A DNA stretch of 64,000 nt from JAPPOI01 sp028818055 (GTDB lineage: Bacteria; Pseudomonadota; Alphaproteobacteria; Rhodobacterales; Rhodobacteraceae): assembly GCA_965267405.1 (NCBI GenBank), contig OZ253954.1, positions 992,001-1,056,000 of the forward strand, given 5' to 3'. The translations under genes and the position numbers were made by a program. Numbering within the stretch: the first letter of the stretch is position 1; each line of letters starts with the position of its first letter. Positions 50,416-58,086 of this stretch are shown here, one piece after another. A model generated the notes under the pieces. That model had not been told where the DNA came from. It worked only from the letters and a program-made list of their open reading frames with translations, and did no database searches.

Positions 50416-50805
50416 ATGAGCCTGTTCGATGAAGATCTGTTCTTGAAAGGTCTTGAGCAACGCAAATCAACACTTGGCGCAGAGTACGTTGAGAAAAACC
50501 TAGCCGCCGCCGATGAATTCTCCCGTCCGTTTCAGGAAGCGATGACGGCTTGGTGTTGGGGATTTGGCTGGGGTGACGATGTCATCGACCCAAAGACAAG
50601 GTCGATGATGAATCTGGCGATGATCGGTGCGTTGGGACGCATGCACGAATGGGAAATCCACTGTCGAGGCGCTTTGACAAATGGCGTCAGCAAAGAGGAA
50701 ATCCGCGCAATCGTCCACGTTGTCGCGATCTACTGCGGCGTTCCCATGGGACTCGAATGCTTCCGAGTTGCAAGAAAAGTATTAGAGGAAGCCGGACAGC
50801 TTTAG
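50416..50805 (+). CDS. Carboxymuconolactone-decarboxylase (CMD/AhpD) family protein
   Basis: A 129-residue CMD-family protein, with DPKTRSMMNLAMIGALGRMH, EIHCRGALTNGVSKEEIRAI and VAIYCGVPMGLECF typical of the PcaC-like helical fold. There is no CxxC pair, so it is not a peroxiredoxin-type AhpD. Such proteins act as decarboxylases or isomerases; the role in this operon is unknown. The ATG follows CCGGGAGAACCTA. It is the last gene of the plus operon and ends in a strong hairpin shared with the convergent gene. Confidence 0.82.
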   Translation: MSLFDEDLFLKGLEQRKSTLGAEYVEKNLAAADEFSRPFQEAMTAWCWGFGWGDDVIDPKTRSMMNLAMIGALGRMHEWEIHCRGALTNGVSKEEIRAIVHVVAIYCGVPMGLECFRVARKVLEEAGQL

Positions 50806-50816
50806 GCCTGTCCGGC
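50791..50816. terminator. Bidirectional hairpin over the stops of two convergent genes
   Basis: GCCGGACAG (50791-50799) and CTGTCCGGC (50808-50816) form a perfect 9-base stem with an 8-base loop. It covers the stop codon of the CMD gene and lies two bases from that of the 2-hydroxyacid dehydrogenase gene. No long T-run follows on the plus side and only a modest TTCCTCT on the minus side, so termination on both strands is likely but not certain. Confidence 0.6.
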
Positions 50817-50818
50817 CT

Positions 50819-51763
50819 CTACTGGCATTCGGGAACCGGGGTCAGACCCTGCCCGCTTTTCAGGTGCTCCAACAGGTTGTCGATGGACAGATTGCCCATA
50901 GCTGCACGGGTTTCCACAGTGGCGCTTCCAACGTGCGGAAGAAGGACAACGTTAGGTAATGCTCGCAGTCGTTCAGGGACTTCTGGCTCTTCTTCAAACA
51001 CATCCAGACCAGCCCATCCAAGCGATCCGCTTTCAAGTGCATCAATCAATGCCGCTTCATCCACGACGCTTCCGCGGCTTACGTTTACCAGCGTGCCCTT
51101 TGAGCCAAGCGCGCTTAGCACTTTAGCATTCACGAGGTGTCGAGTCGCGTCGCCACCCGGGGTAATACAAATAAGCGCATCGCAATCCGCGGCCATTTCC
51201 TCCAGACTTCCAACATATTGATAAGGAACATCTTTTGGAGATCGCGTGTGATAAAGAATGGTCGGGGACCACGGTTCCAGCTTGCGCGCGATTTCCTGGC
51301 CGATGCGTCCCATTCCAAGAATGCCAATCGTCTGGTTGTCCAGCGACCGCGTCAGAGCCGCGTTGCCCTTCTTGGCCCAATCGCCCGATCTGACATAGGC
51401 CTCGTCTCTTAGCAGTTCGCGATAGCACGCCAAAAGAAGAAGAACGGCTGTTGAAGCGACCTCTGCATTTAAGACGTTTGGAGTGTGGGTGACGATGATA
51501 CCGCGACGTGCTGCCTCTGCTGCATCGATCGCGTCATAGCCGACCCCGTAACAAGAGATCATCTTCAAGTTCTCGAGCCCTGCCATGAGATCTGGTGGCA
51601 CGCCGTCGTGACCGTTGGTCAATATATGCCCAATCTGAGGACCAATCTCCTTCAACCAGCCCTCCATGTTCGAAATTTCGCTGTATCGATGAATCGTGAA
51701 CGCCGATCCAAGCCTTTCAAGCATTGGTGGCGTGACGTCACCGATGATCAACAGATCAGGCAT
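50819..51763 (-). CDS. D-2-hydroxyacid dehydrogenase (NAD(P)-dependent), GhrB/hydroxypyruvate-reductase-like
   Basis: A 314-residue D-isomer-specific 2-hydroxyacid dehydrogenase. The cofactor site is IGILGMGRIGQEIARKLEPW; the catalytic Arg is in LVNVSRGSVVDEAALIDAL, the Glu in GLDVFEEEPEVPERLRAL, and the His in LPHVGSATVETRAAM. It probably reduces or oxidises a 2-keto/hydroxy acid of the sugar-acid pathway. The ATG at 51763 overlaps the FAH stop by 8 bases; the frame to 51820 runs inside that gene and is rejected. Last gene of the minus operon gntR-SDR-FAH-2HADH. Confidence 0.87.
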   Translation of the reverse strand: MPDLLIIGDVTPPMLERLGSAFTIHRYSEISNMEGWLKEIGPQIGHILTNGHDGVPPDLMAGLENLKMISCYGVGYDAIDAAEAARRGIIVTHTPNVLNAEVASTAVLLLLACYRELLRDEAYVRSGDWAKKGNAALTRSLDNQTIGILGMGRIGQEIARKLEPWSPTILYHTRSPKDVPYQYVGSLEEMAADCDALICITPGGDATRHLVNAKVLSALGSKGTLVNVSRGSVVDEAALIDALESGSLGWAGLDVFEEEPEVPERLRALPNVVLLPHVGSATVETRAAMGNLSIDNLLEHLKSGQGLTPVPECQ

Positions 51764-52598
51764 CTTGGCGAACCGTCTGCCGCTGTCGTCCAAGACCCTC
51801 GATCTCGAGCTCCATAACATCGCCCGTTTTGAGATAAACTGGCGGCTTCATCCCCATTCCAACGCCCGGTGGTGTGCCTGTCGAAATGACGTCACCTGGG
51901 TTTAGCGTGAACAGATGGCTGAGGTGTTCGATGATTTCCGCCACTGTGAAGATCATGGTAGACGTATTGCCGGTTTGCATGCGCTGGCCGTTCACGTCCA
52001 ACCACATCGCCAAATTTTGCGGATCGGGAATCTCGTCGCGGGTCACCAGCATCGGGCCGGTCGGGCCATACGTGTCGCAACTCTTTCCTTTGGTCCACTG
52101 ACCTGAAAGGTGCCCTTGAAAGTGTCTTTCGGATACATCGTTCACAACGCAGTAGCCGGCGACGTGATTGAGCGCGTCGGCTTTCGAGACGTATTTCGCG
52201 GTTTTCCCGATGACCACACCAAGCTCGACCTCCCAATCGCTGTGGGTCGATCCACGCGGCATCACCACGTCGTCATTCGGGCCATTGATGGCCGAGTTGG
52301 CTTTGAAAAACAGAATTGGATGTTCAGGAATATCGGCACCTGTCTCCGCCGCGTGGTCAGAGTAATTCAGACCAATGCAAAGGAACTTTCCAATGCTCCC
52401 GACGCACGGTCCCAATCGAGGGTTTCCTTCCACGACGGGAAGGCTCGATGGGTCAATGCTGCGCAATTTCGACAGCACCTCATCCGACAACGACGTTCCG
52501 TTCAGATCTTCAATGTGCCCACTTAGATCTCTTAAGGTATCCCCGTCCATCAAGCCTGGCTTTTCAGAGCCCGACTCGCCATAACGCACCAATTTCAT
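51756..52598 (-). CDS. Fumarylacetoacetate-hydrolase-family protein, diketo-sugar-acid hydrolase-like
   Basis: A 280-residue FAH-fold hydrolase. The active site is recognised in FLCIGLNYSDHAAETGADIP, ELGVVIGKTAKYVSKADAL (metal-binding Glu), YCVVNDVSERHFQ and VISTGTPPGVGMGMKP. The best-known sequence type is 2,4-diketo-3-deoxy-L-fuconate hydrolase, which splits a diketo acid into pyruvate and lactate. An SDR lies 18 bases upstream, as expected for an oxidation that supplies the diketo acid. Other diketo or acylpyruvate substrates are possible. Confidence 0.82.
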   Translation of the reverse strand: MKLVRYGESGSEKPGLMDGDTLRDLSGHIEDLNGTSLSDEVLSKLRSIDPSSLPVVEGNPRLGPCVGSIGKFLCIGLNYSDHAAETGADIPEHPILFFKANSAINGPNDDVVMPRGSTHSDWEVELGVVIGKTAKYVSKADALNHVAGYCVVNDVSERHFQGHLSGQWTKGKSCDTYGPTGPMLVTRDEIPDPQNLAMWLDVNGQRMQTGNTSTMIFTVAEIIEHLSHLFTLNPGDVISTGTPPGVGMGMKPPVYLKTGDVMELEIEGLGRQRQTVRQDA

Positions 52599-52616
52599 TT
52601 GATATTCTCCTTGAAT

Positions 52617-53375
52617 TTATCCTGACCATCCGCCGTCAATGATGTGCGGCTGTCCGGTCGTGAACCCACTTTCATCGCTGGCGAGATACACGACCAGCGC
52701 TGCGATTTCCTCTGCTTTGGCGATGCGACCCATGGGTTGACGAGCAACAAATTGTTTGCGCGCCTCCTCATAGCCACCGACCTGTTCACCAAGTGCGTGC
52801 AATCTGTTTTCGAGCGACGGACTTTCGACAGTGCCGGGGCAAATACAATTGCAGCGAATGCCCTTGGTAATGTAGTCGACAGCAATTGATTTGGTCATTC
52901 CAATCACCGCCGCTTTCGTTGTTCCGTAAATGAACCGATTGGGCGCTCCGATGATCGAAGAACATGCAGACGACATGTTCACAATGGATCCTCCCCCGCG
53001 TTCAAGCATCCCGGGCAACGCGGCGCGCATTGTTCGGAACATCGACCTTACATTCAAATCGAAAGCGAAGTCCCAATCTTCATCGCTCGCGTCGAGAACG
53101 GAACCATGATGCACAAATCCGGCGCAGTTGAAGAGAACATCAGGCTGCGCACGATCAACACCAGCGCGGATACTTTCATCATCGCGAGCGTCCAGGATGA
53201 ATGTCTCGATATTTGGTATGCCCGTTGAGGCCAGATCGCCTAAGGTTTCGTCGTTGATATCTGTCGCGAACACTTGGGCACCTTCAGCCGCCATGGCCAG
53301 AGCGCTTGCTCGCCCGATTCCCTGCCCTGCAGCAGTCACAAGCGCGCGCTTACCTTCCAGTCTCTTGCCTGCCAA
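52617..53375 (-). CDS. Short-chain dehydrogenase/reductase, 2-keto-3-deoxy-fuconate dehydrogenase-like
   Basis: A 252-residue SDR. It has the cofactor motif LVTAAGQGIGRASALAMAAE, NCAGFVHHGSVLDA, catalytic Ser in SIVNMSSACSSIIG, and the YGTTKAAVIG Tyr-Lys pair, with TTGQPHIIDGGW at the end. Sequence character and pairing with the FAH hydrolase suggest oxidation of a 2-keto-3-deoxy sugar acid to its diketo form. It is also like 3-hydroxybutyrate dehydrogenases, so the substrate is not certain. The ATG lies 22 bases after the GntR stop. Confidence 0.83.
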   Translation of the reverse strand: MAGKRLEGKRALVTAAGQGIGRASALAMAAEGAQVFATDINDETLGDLASTGIPNIETFILDARDDESIRAGVDRAQPDVLFNCAGFVHHGSVLDASDEDWDFAFDLNVRSMFRTMRAALPGMLERGGGSIVNMSSACSSIIGAPNRFIYGTTKAAVIGMTKSIAVDYITKGIRCNCICPGTVESPSLENRLHALGEQVGGYEEARKQFVARQPMGRIAKAEEIAALVVYLASDESGFTTGQPHIIDGGWSG

Positions 53376-53396
53376 TGTTCGTTCCCCCTTGGTGAT

Positions 53397-54050
53397 TTAC
53401 TTGATGTCGACGGTGAGATTTCGTTTCAGATGGTCGAAAACCGCAGTCTGGCAACCTTCGATGTCGCGTCGCAAAGCAGCATCCAGAATGGTTTGATGTT
53501 CATGGATGATCGCCTTGAAGTAGTCGGTTCCGAAATCACGCTCCAAATTCACCATTTGTTGGCGGAACTGGACGTAAATATTCCCGTAGGTTTCCCTCAG
53601 GACTTCGGAACCACATGCCGAAATCAGTGTGTCGTGAAATTCAAACTCTGCGTCGGACCACAGCGTCGCGTAAAAATCGTTGAAATTATCACGGACTATC
53701 TGCGATTCGATGTGGCTGAGTTTGTGGTGGGCGGCACTGAGTCGGGCCTCCCAGACGAGGTCGCCGTTAAGAATCGACAGCCGAACGCCTTCCTGTTCCA
53801 GCAAGATTCTGAACCGCGTAATGTCGTGTCGATGTTCGGGAGACGTATTTTGAGCGCGGAATCCGCGTTGCATTTCAAACTCAACGACACCGACTTTTGA
53901 CAGCCTGAGAAGGACGTCACGAATTGTATTTGCCGAGCACCCATATTCGCCCTGAAGCGTTGTGGGCTTGAGTTTTTCGCCCGGTTTGAACGTTGCGGTA
54001 ACCAACTTCCGCAGCAGATCGTCGTAGATTTCAGTGGTGCCGACTCGCAT
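53397..54050 (-). CDS. GntR-family regulator (FCD type)
   Basis: A 217-residue GntR regulator. The winged helix-turn-helix is at residues 5-75 (GTTEIYDDLLRKLVTATFKP, EYGCSANTIRDVLLRLSKVG, VEFEMQRGF). The C-terminal FCD domain has RFRILLEQEGVRLS and HKLSHIESQIVRD with the metal-site His residues, and FHDTLISACGSE. The ATG at 54050 is preferred to a TTG at 54098 because GGAG lies just upstream. It is divergent from the TRAP operon, and tandem AT-rich sites at 54111-54139 are its probable operator. Confidence 0.86.
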   Translation of the reverse strand: MRVGTTEIYDDLLRKLVTATFKPGEKLKPTTLQGEYGCSANTIRDVLLRLSKVGVVEFEMQRGFRAQNTSPEHRHDITRFRILLEQEGVRLSILNGDLVWEARLSAAHHKLSHIESQIVRDNFNDFYATLWSDAEFEFHDTLISACGSEVLRETYGNIYVQFRQQMVNLERDFGTDYFKAIIHEHQTILDAALRRDIEGCQTAVFDHLKRNLTVDIK

Positions 54051-54110
54051 TCGCTCCGTCCCATGAGACGCTGAACGATAGGTCGGAAATTTCGACAAAA
54101 CAACTAAATT

Positions 54111-54139
54111 TCAAAATTTTTGATATTTTCAAATTTTTG
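54111..54139. promoter_or_regulatory. Tandem operator candidate in the gntR-dctP divergent region
   Basis: TCAAAATTTTTGA (54111-54123, arms TCAAAA and TTTTGA) and CAAATTTTTG (54130-54139) are similar short palindromes 18 bases apart. They lie directly next to the proposed -35 of the TRAP promoter. Confidence 0.5.
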
Positions 54140-54168
54140 TTGGCATACGGGGAAGGCGTTGCTAGGCT
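54140..54168 (+). promoter_or_regulatory. Candidate promoter of the TRAP transporter operon
   Basis: TTGGCA (54140-54145) and TAGGCT (54163-54168) with a 17-base spacer resemble a sigma-70 promoter with a weak -10. It is 60 bases upstream of dctP, immediately after the proposed GntR sites. A promoter for the minus-strand gntR operon was not resolved. Confidence 0.4.
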
Positions 54169-54228
54169 CGTTCTACAACAAATTGAGACGGCAAAGCCGC
54201 GACCAATAGTTGAAACAGGGAGGACTTT

Positions 54229-55248
54229 ATGAAGTTCACAAAACTTGCGGCAGCCGCCGCAGGCACGATTGCAATTTTGGCCGGTTCGGCAGCAATCGCG
54301 CAAACAACCACACTTCGCATCCAGACGCACTACGCGCCTGAGACAGTTTCGGGCAAGTTGGCCCAGCAGTACATCGACGACGTTGTCGAGATGTCCAATG
54401 GCGAAATCCAGGTTGAAATGTTCTACTCGTCTTCGGTTGTGAAGTCGGTTGAGACATTCGACGCCGCTGCAACAGGTATCCTTGACTGCGACATGACCGG
54501 TTCCGGTTATGCCGTTGGTAAGAACTCTGCATTCCAATTCGTTGCCGACATCATGGGCGGTTACTCAACACCGTACCAGCAGCTTTCGTGGCTGTATTTC
54601 GGTGGTGGCTTCGAAGCAGCTGAGCCACTCTACAATCAGTTCGGCATGGAGCTGATTGGCTGGTGGGTTTACGGTCAGGAAAGCTTCGCATCATCGAAGC
54701 CAATCCGGACTGTTGAAGACTTCAAAGACTGGAAATTCCGTTCGCCTCCAGGCATGGAAACAAAGATCTTCGAAAAACTTGGCGCTTCGCCGATCGTGAT
54801 GGACTTCACCGAGATCTTTACCGCTCTTGAAACCGGCATCATCGACGGTGCTGACGCATCTGGTCTTGCTAACAACGTTGGTCTTGGCCTGTACGACATC
54901 GTGAAGCACGCAAACTTCCCGGGCTTCCACTCTATGCCGTCTGACCACCTGGCCTGTAACAAGGCTGTCTTCGACGCGATGCCTGCGCATCACCAGAAGA
55001 TCATGAAAGTGGCCATGGAAGCACTGGCACTGCGTACGGCTCTGACGTTCGAAAAGAAGAACGCAGAGGCAGCAGCTATGCTTCGCGAACAGGGCGTTAC
55101 TTTGCATGAATGGTCTTCGGAAGAGCTTGCTAAGTTCCGTTCGGCTGCTCAGGCAACATGGCCTGAATTCGCTGACACACCGGAAGCAAAAGCTCTGGTT
55201 GAAAGCCACATGACATATCTTGGTCAGCTTGGCTTGGTTGCCAACTAA
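54229..55248 (+). CDS. TRAP transporter periplasmic substrate-binding protein (DctP family)
   Basis: A 339-residue periplasmic solute receptor with signal peptide MKFTKLAAAAAGTIAILAGS (cleavage after AIA, at AIAQ). DctP-family marks are LRIQTHYAPETVSGKLAQQY, WKFRSPPGMETKIFEKLGAS and FTALETGIIDGADASGLANN. The RSPPGM Arg is expected to bind the substrate's carboxylate. The binding protein belongs to the group for larger (sugar-acid or keto-acid) ligands rather than C4-dicarboxylates, judged from the neighbours. The ATG follows GGGAGGACTTT. A terminator-like hairpin lies between it and dctQ. Confidence 0.92.
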   Translation: MKFTKLAAAAAGTIAILAGSAAIAQTTTLRIQTHYAPETVSGKLAQQYIDDVVEMSNGEIQVEMFYSSSVVKSVETFDAAATGILDCDMTGSGYAVGKNSAFQFVADIMGGYSTPYQQLSWLYFGGGFEAAEPLYNQFGMELIGWWVYGQESFASSKPIRTVEDFKDWKFRSPPGMETKIFEKLGASPIVMDFTEIFTALETGIIDGADASGLANNVGLGLYDIVKHANFPGFHSMPSDHLACNKAVFDAMPAHHQKIMKVAMEALALRTALTFEKKNAEAAAMLREQGVTLHEWSSEELAKFRSAAQATWPEFADTPEAKALVESHMTYLGQLGLVAN

Positions 55249-55270
55249 TCGCCTGACCGTGTGACTTTAG

Positions 55271-55311
55271 CGGCGGGCCTTGCCAAAATTTGCAGGGCCC
55301 GCCGTTTTTTT
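55271..55311 (+). terminator. Terminator-like hairpin between dctP and dctQ
   Basis: CGGCGGGCC (55271-55279) and GGCCCGCCG (55296-55304) form a perfect 9-base GC stem, followed by seven T. It lies 23 bases after the dctP stop and 38 before dctQ. It could limit expression of the permeases relative to the binding protein. Confidence 0.85.
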
Positions 55312-55348
55312 AACGACAGCATGATGCGGTTCGGGGAGGAACGCTGAG

Positions 55349-56260
55349 ATGGAAAACGCCGAAGAGAAAAAAAGCGTCGGCGAGTTGATCGAGTGGATCA
55401 TTCCACTTGCCGTCGTCGCGGTTGGCGCATGGATCGTCTGGCACTTTCCGGCCTTTACCCTCACATTTTTCCCGTTCGAGGCGGGCTCGCAGCTTGATCA
55501 GACATCTGCACTGTTCAACAGGCGCGATGTGACACCCAACCTGCCAGCTCTGTTCGGCTTCATTGATATCGTCGATTTGGCCGCGATGATCTCGTTCCCG
55601 ATCTTGTTCTACCTTGGTGTTCGCACCGCCCGCCGCGCAAACATGGAATTTGAAAGCTGGCGTCCAATCGACAAAATCTCGGTTTTCATCGGCCGCATCA
55701 CAATGATGCTGATCGTGCTTCTGGTCAGCGTCATGATGTACGAGGTGTTCGTCAGATATGTGCTGGAAGCACCAACACTATGGGCCAACGAATTATCGCT
55801 TTGGCTTGCCGGATACATCTTTTTGGGATCCGGCCTCTATGCCATGCAGCAGCGAAGCCATATCCGCATTTTCCTCCTTTACGACGTGTGTCCAAGGTGG
55901 TTGCAGCGGACCTTCGATACAATCTCGGTTATCCTTATTCTCATATTCGCGTTTGCGCTTGTCTACGGCGGGTATGGTGAGGCTTTGGATAAGATGTTCC
56001 GCTGGGAGACGTTTGGCACAGCCTTCGATCCTCCAATTCCGGCAACCATTAAGCCCACTGTTTTGGTGATTGTGTCGCTGGTCGCGATCCAATCGGTCAT
56101 TAACCTGATCTCGGACTGGAATGCCGAGCCGATCATTCACTCCGCCGCCGACGACATCGATCAAGATGAAATTGAGCGCCTGAAAGCAGCCGTTGGCTCT
56201 GAGGGTGTTGGCGACTTCGACGTCACACGAGGCAAAATTCAAGGTAAGGACCACCCCTGA
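55349..56260 (+). CDS. TRAP transporter small permease (DctQ family), enlarged
   Basis: A 303-residue small permease subunit, almost twice the usual size (160-190). Residues 112-255 hold the four DctQ helices with the VFVRYVLEAPTLWANELSLW signature. An extra N-terminal part adds two more helices (about residues 14-34 and 72-91) joined by a long soluble loop. A C-terminal acidic tail of about 45 residues follows. The gene ends in a one-base overlap with dctM (TGATG). Six-helix DctQ forms are known in some TRAP systems for sugar acids or other larger substrates. Confidence 0.88.
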   Translation: MENAEEKKSVGELIEWIIPLAVVAVGAWIVWHFPAFTLTFFPFEAGSQLDQTSALFNRRDVTPNLPALFGFIDIVDLAAMISFPILFYLGVRTARRANMEFESWRPIDKISVFIGRITMMLIVLLVSVMMYEVFVRYVLEAPTLWANELSLWLAGYIFLGSGLYAMQQRSHIRIFLLYDVCPRWLQRTFDTISVILILIFAFALVYGGYGEALDKMFRWETFGTAFDPPIPATIKPTVLVIVSLVAIQSVINLISDWNAEPIIHSAADDIDQDEIERLKAAVGSEGVGDFDVTRGKIQGKDHP

Positions 56261-57966
56261 TGGATATCGGATCAATCTCACTTGTCTTGATGCTGGGTCT
56301 TCTGGCTCTGCTAGCCATCGGGATGCCGTTGGGCATGGCGTCGGCAATACTGTCGGTGCTTGTGCTAGTTATGAAATTTGAACCGTCTTTGCTGACGGCG
56401 CCTTGGACTTTTGGTGACGGTATTTTGACCGGACGACCGGGGACAGGTCCGCTGAACATCATTGCGCAACGAATATACGGGTTGCTCACCGACTACGTTC
56501 TCATATCTGTGCCGTTATTCATATTCATGGCGGCTCTCCTTGAGCGCTCAGGCGTCGCAAAAGACATGTACAGCTCGTTGAATGTCTGGCTGAACCGGAC
56601 GCGCGGGGGCATTGCAATCGTCACGTCGATCATGGCGGTCATCATGGCTGCAATGTCCGGCATCATCGGCGGCGAAGTCGTTCTGCTTGGCCTGATTGCC
56701 CTGCCCCAGATGCTGCGACTTGGATACAACCAAAACCTTGCGATCGGAACGATCTGTGCCAGCGGTTCGCTGGGCACCATGATCCCACCGTCGATCGTAT
56801 TGATCATTTACGGACTGATCACTGAAACCTCGATTAAGGCACTTTTCACTGCCGCGTTCATTCCGGGTTTCATGCTTGCCAGCTTCATCATCTGCTACAT
56901 CATCGTTCGCACGCAGATCACGCCGGAACTTGCACCGCTTCCGAACGAGCGTCTCACCAGAGAACTTAAGAAACTGGACGACGAAACTTCGGAAGAACGT
57001 GCGCGCCTGGAAGCTGAATTGGCGGCATTCGAAGCTCAGCCCAAGGGCACTGAGAAAATGGCACTTTTCGGAGCGTTTCTGACGGTCCTTTTGGCCGGTT
57101 TCTCGGTCATTCTGTTCCTGCGCGCCCTATTTTTTACGGTCACCGGACAAAATGCCGCTGTGGAAGGTATTGAGCCGATCTTCTGGGGCACAGCTGATTA
57201 TGTGCCGTGGTTTGCAGGGATTTCCGCAGTCTCAATTGCCGTTCTGCTTTTCGGCTTTGGTCGTGACCGAACAAAATTGAGTTGGAGCTTGGGTAAAGGC
57301 CTTGTCCCTCCAATCGTCGTGATTGGCGTTGTGCTTGGCTCAATTTATGGCGGGATCACAGGGATCACCGAAGCCGCCGGTATGGGTGCTGTTGCCGTCC
57401 TACTCATTGCGATCATGCGCGGTGAAGCAAACCTTGAGCTCGTTTGGGACAGCTTGATGCGCACGCTGAAGTCGACCGGAACTATCATCTGGGTTACCAT
57501 CGGTGCGACTGCACTTGCCGGCGCATACACGATTGCCGGCGGACCGACCTATGTGGCTAACCTGATCCTTGGCGCCGATCTGCCTACGATGGGTATCTTG
57601 CTGGTCATGATGCTCATTCTGCTGTTCATGGGCGCGTTCATGGACTGGGTTGGAATTGTGCTTCTGATCATCCCGGTCTTCCTGCCGATCGTACAACGGC
57701 TTCCAATTGAAGAAATCGGCCTGATTGGTGAGCTCCAACCGAAGTACGTCGCGGTTTGGTTCGGCGTGCTCTTCTGTATGAACATGCAGGTCAGTTTCCT
57801 CAGTCCACCCTTCGGACCAGCGGCGTTCTATCTTAAGTCGGTGGCACCACCGCATATCTCGCTGACTGACATCTTCAAAGGGTTCCTGCCCTTTATCGGA
57901 ATCCAAATCCTTGCGTTGAGCGTTCTCCTGATTTGGCCGCCGATCGTCGAGATATTATTGAAGTGA
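56260..57966 (+). CDS. TRAP transporter large permease (DctM family), with insertion
   Basis: A 568-residue large permease; typical DctM is about 425. The usual elements are MGMPLGMASAILSVLV-like start, YVLISVPLFIFMAALLERSG, SGIIGGEVVLLGLIALPQML, SLGTMIPPSIVLIIYGLITE and the C-terminal LSPPFGPAAFYLKS. The extra 130 residues lie in the middle: a charged stretch near residues 228-265 (RELKKLDDETSEERARLEAE) and two more helices (about 268-290 and 315-335). Both dctQ and dctM are therefore the large variants. Likely an Na+-coupled uptake system for a sugar acid, given the neighbours. Confidence 0.92.
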   Translation: MDIGSISLVLMLGLLALLAIGMPLGMASAILSVLVLVMKFEPSLLTAPWTFGDGILTGRPGTGPLNIIAQRIYGLLTDYVLISVPLFIFMAALLERSGVAKDMYSSLNVWLNRTRGGIAIVTSIMAVIMAAMSGIIGGEVVLLGLIALPQMLRLGYNQNLAIGTICASGSLGTMIPPSIVLIIYGLITETSIKALFTAAFIPGFMLASFIICYIIVRTQITPELAPLPNERLTRELKKLDDETSEERARLEAELAAFEAQPKGTEKMALFGAFLTVLLAGFSVILFLRALFFTVTGQNAAVEGIEPIFWGTADYVPWFAGISAVSIAVLLFGFGRDRTKLSWSLGKGLVPPIVVIGVVLGSIYGGITGITEAAGMGAVAVLLIAIMRGEANLELVWDSLMRTLKSTGTIIWVTIGATALAGAYTIAGGPTYVANLILGADLPTMGILLVMMLILLFMGAFMDWVGIVLLIIPVFLPIVQRLPIEEIGLIGELQPKYVAVWFGVLFCMNMQVSFLSPPFGPAAFYLKSVAPPHISLTDIFKGFLPFIGIQILALSVLLIWPPIVEILLK

Positions 57967-57976
57967 CCTAGGAATG

Positions 57977-58014
57977 CTGTCTGAGTTTGGAGGCCGTCCT
58001 TCATACTCAGACAG
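57977..58014 (+). other. Perfect 10-base hairpin between dctM and the dehydratase gene
   Basis: CTGTCTGAGT (57977-57986) and ACTCAGACAG (58005-58014) pair perfectly over an 18-base loop, 11 bases past the dctM stop. No T-run follows, so this is not a standard terminator. It may mark an RNA processing or stability site between the transporter and enzyme genes. Confidence 0.55.
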
Positions 58015-58086
58015 TCCAGCTGCTAATCGGGCGGCTTGCGTCTGGGCTTAAACGCAAATCGTCTAATCTTTGAACAGGGACATGTT

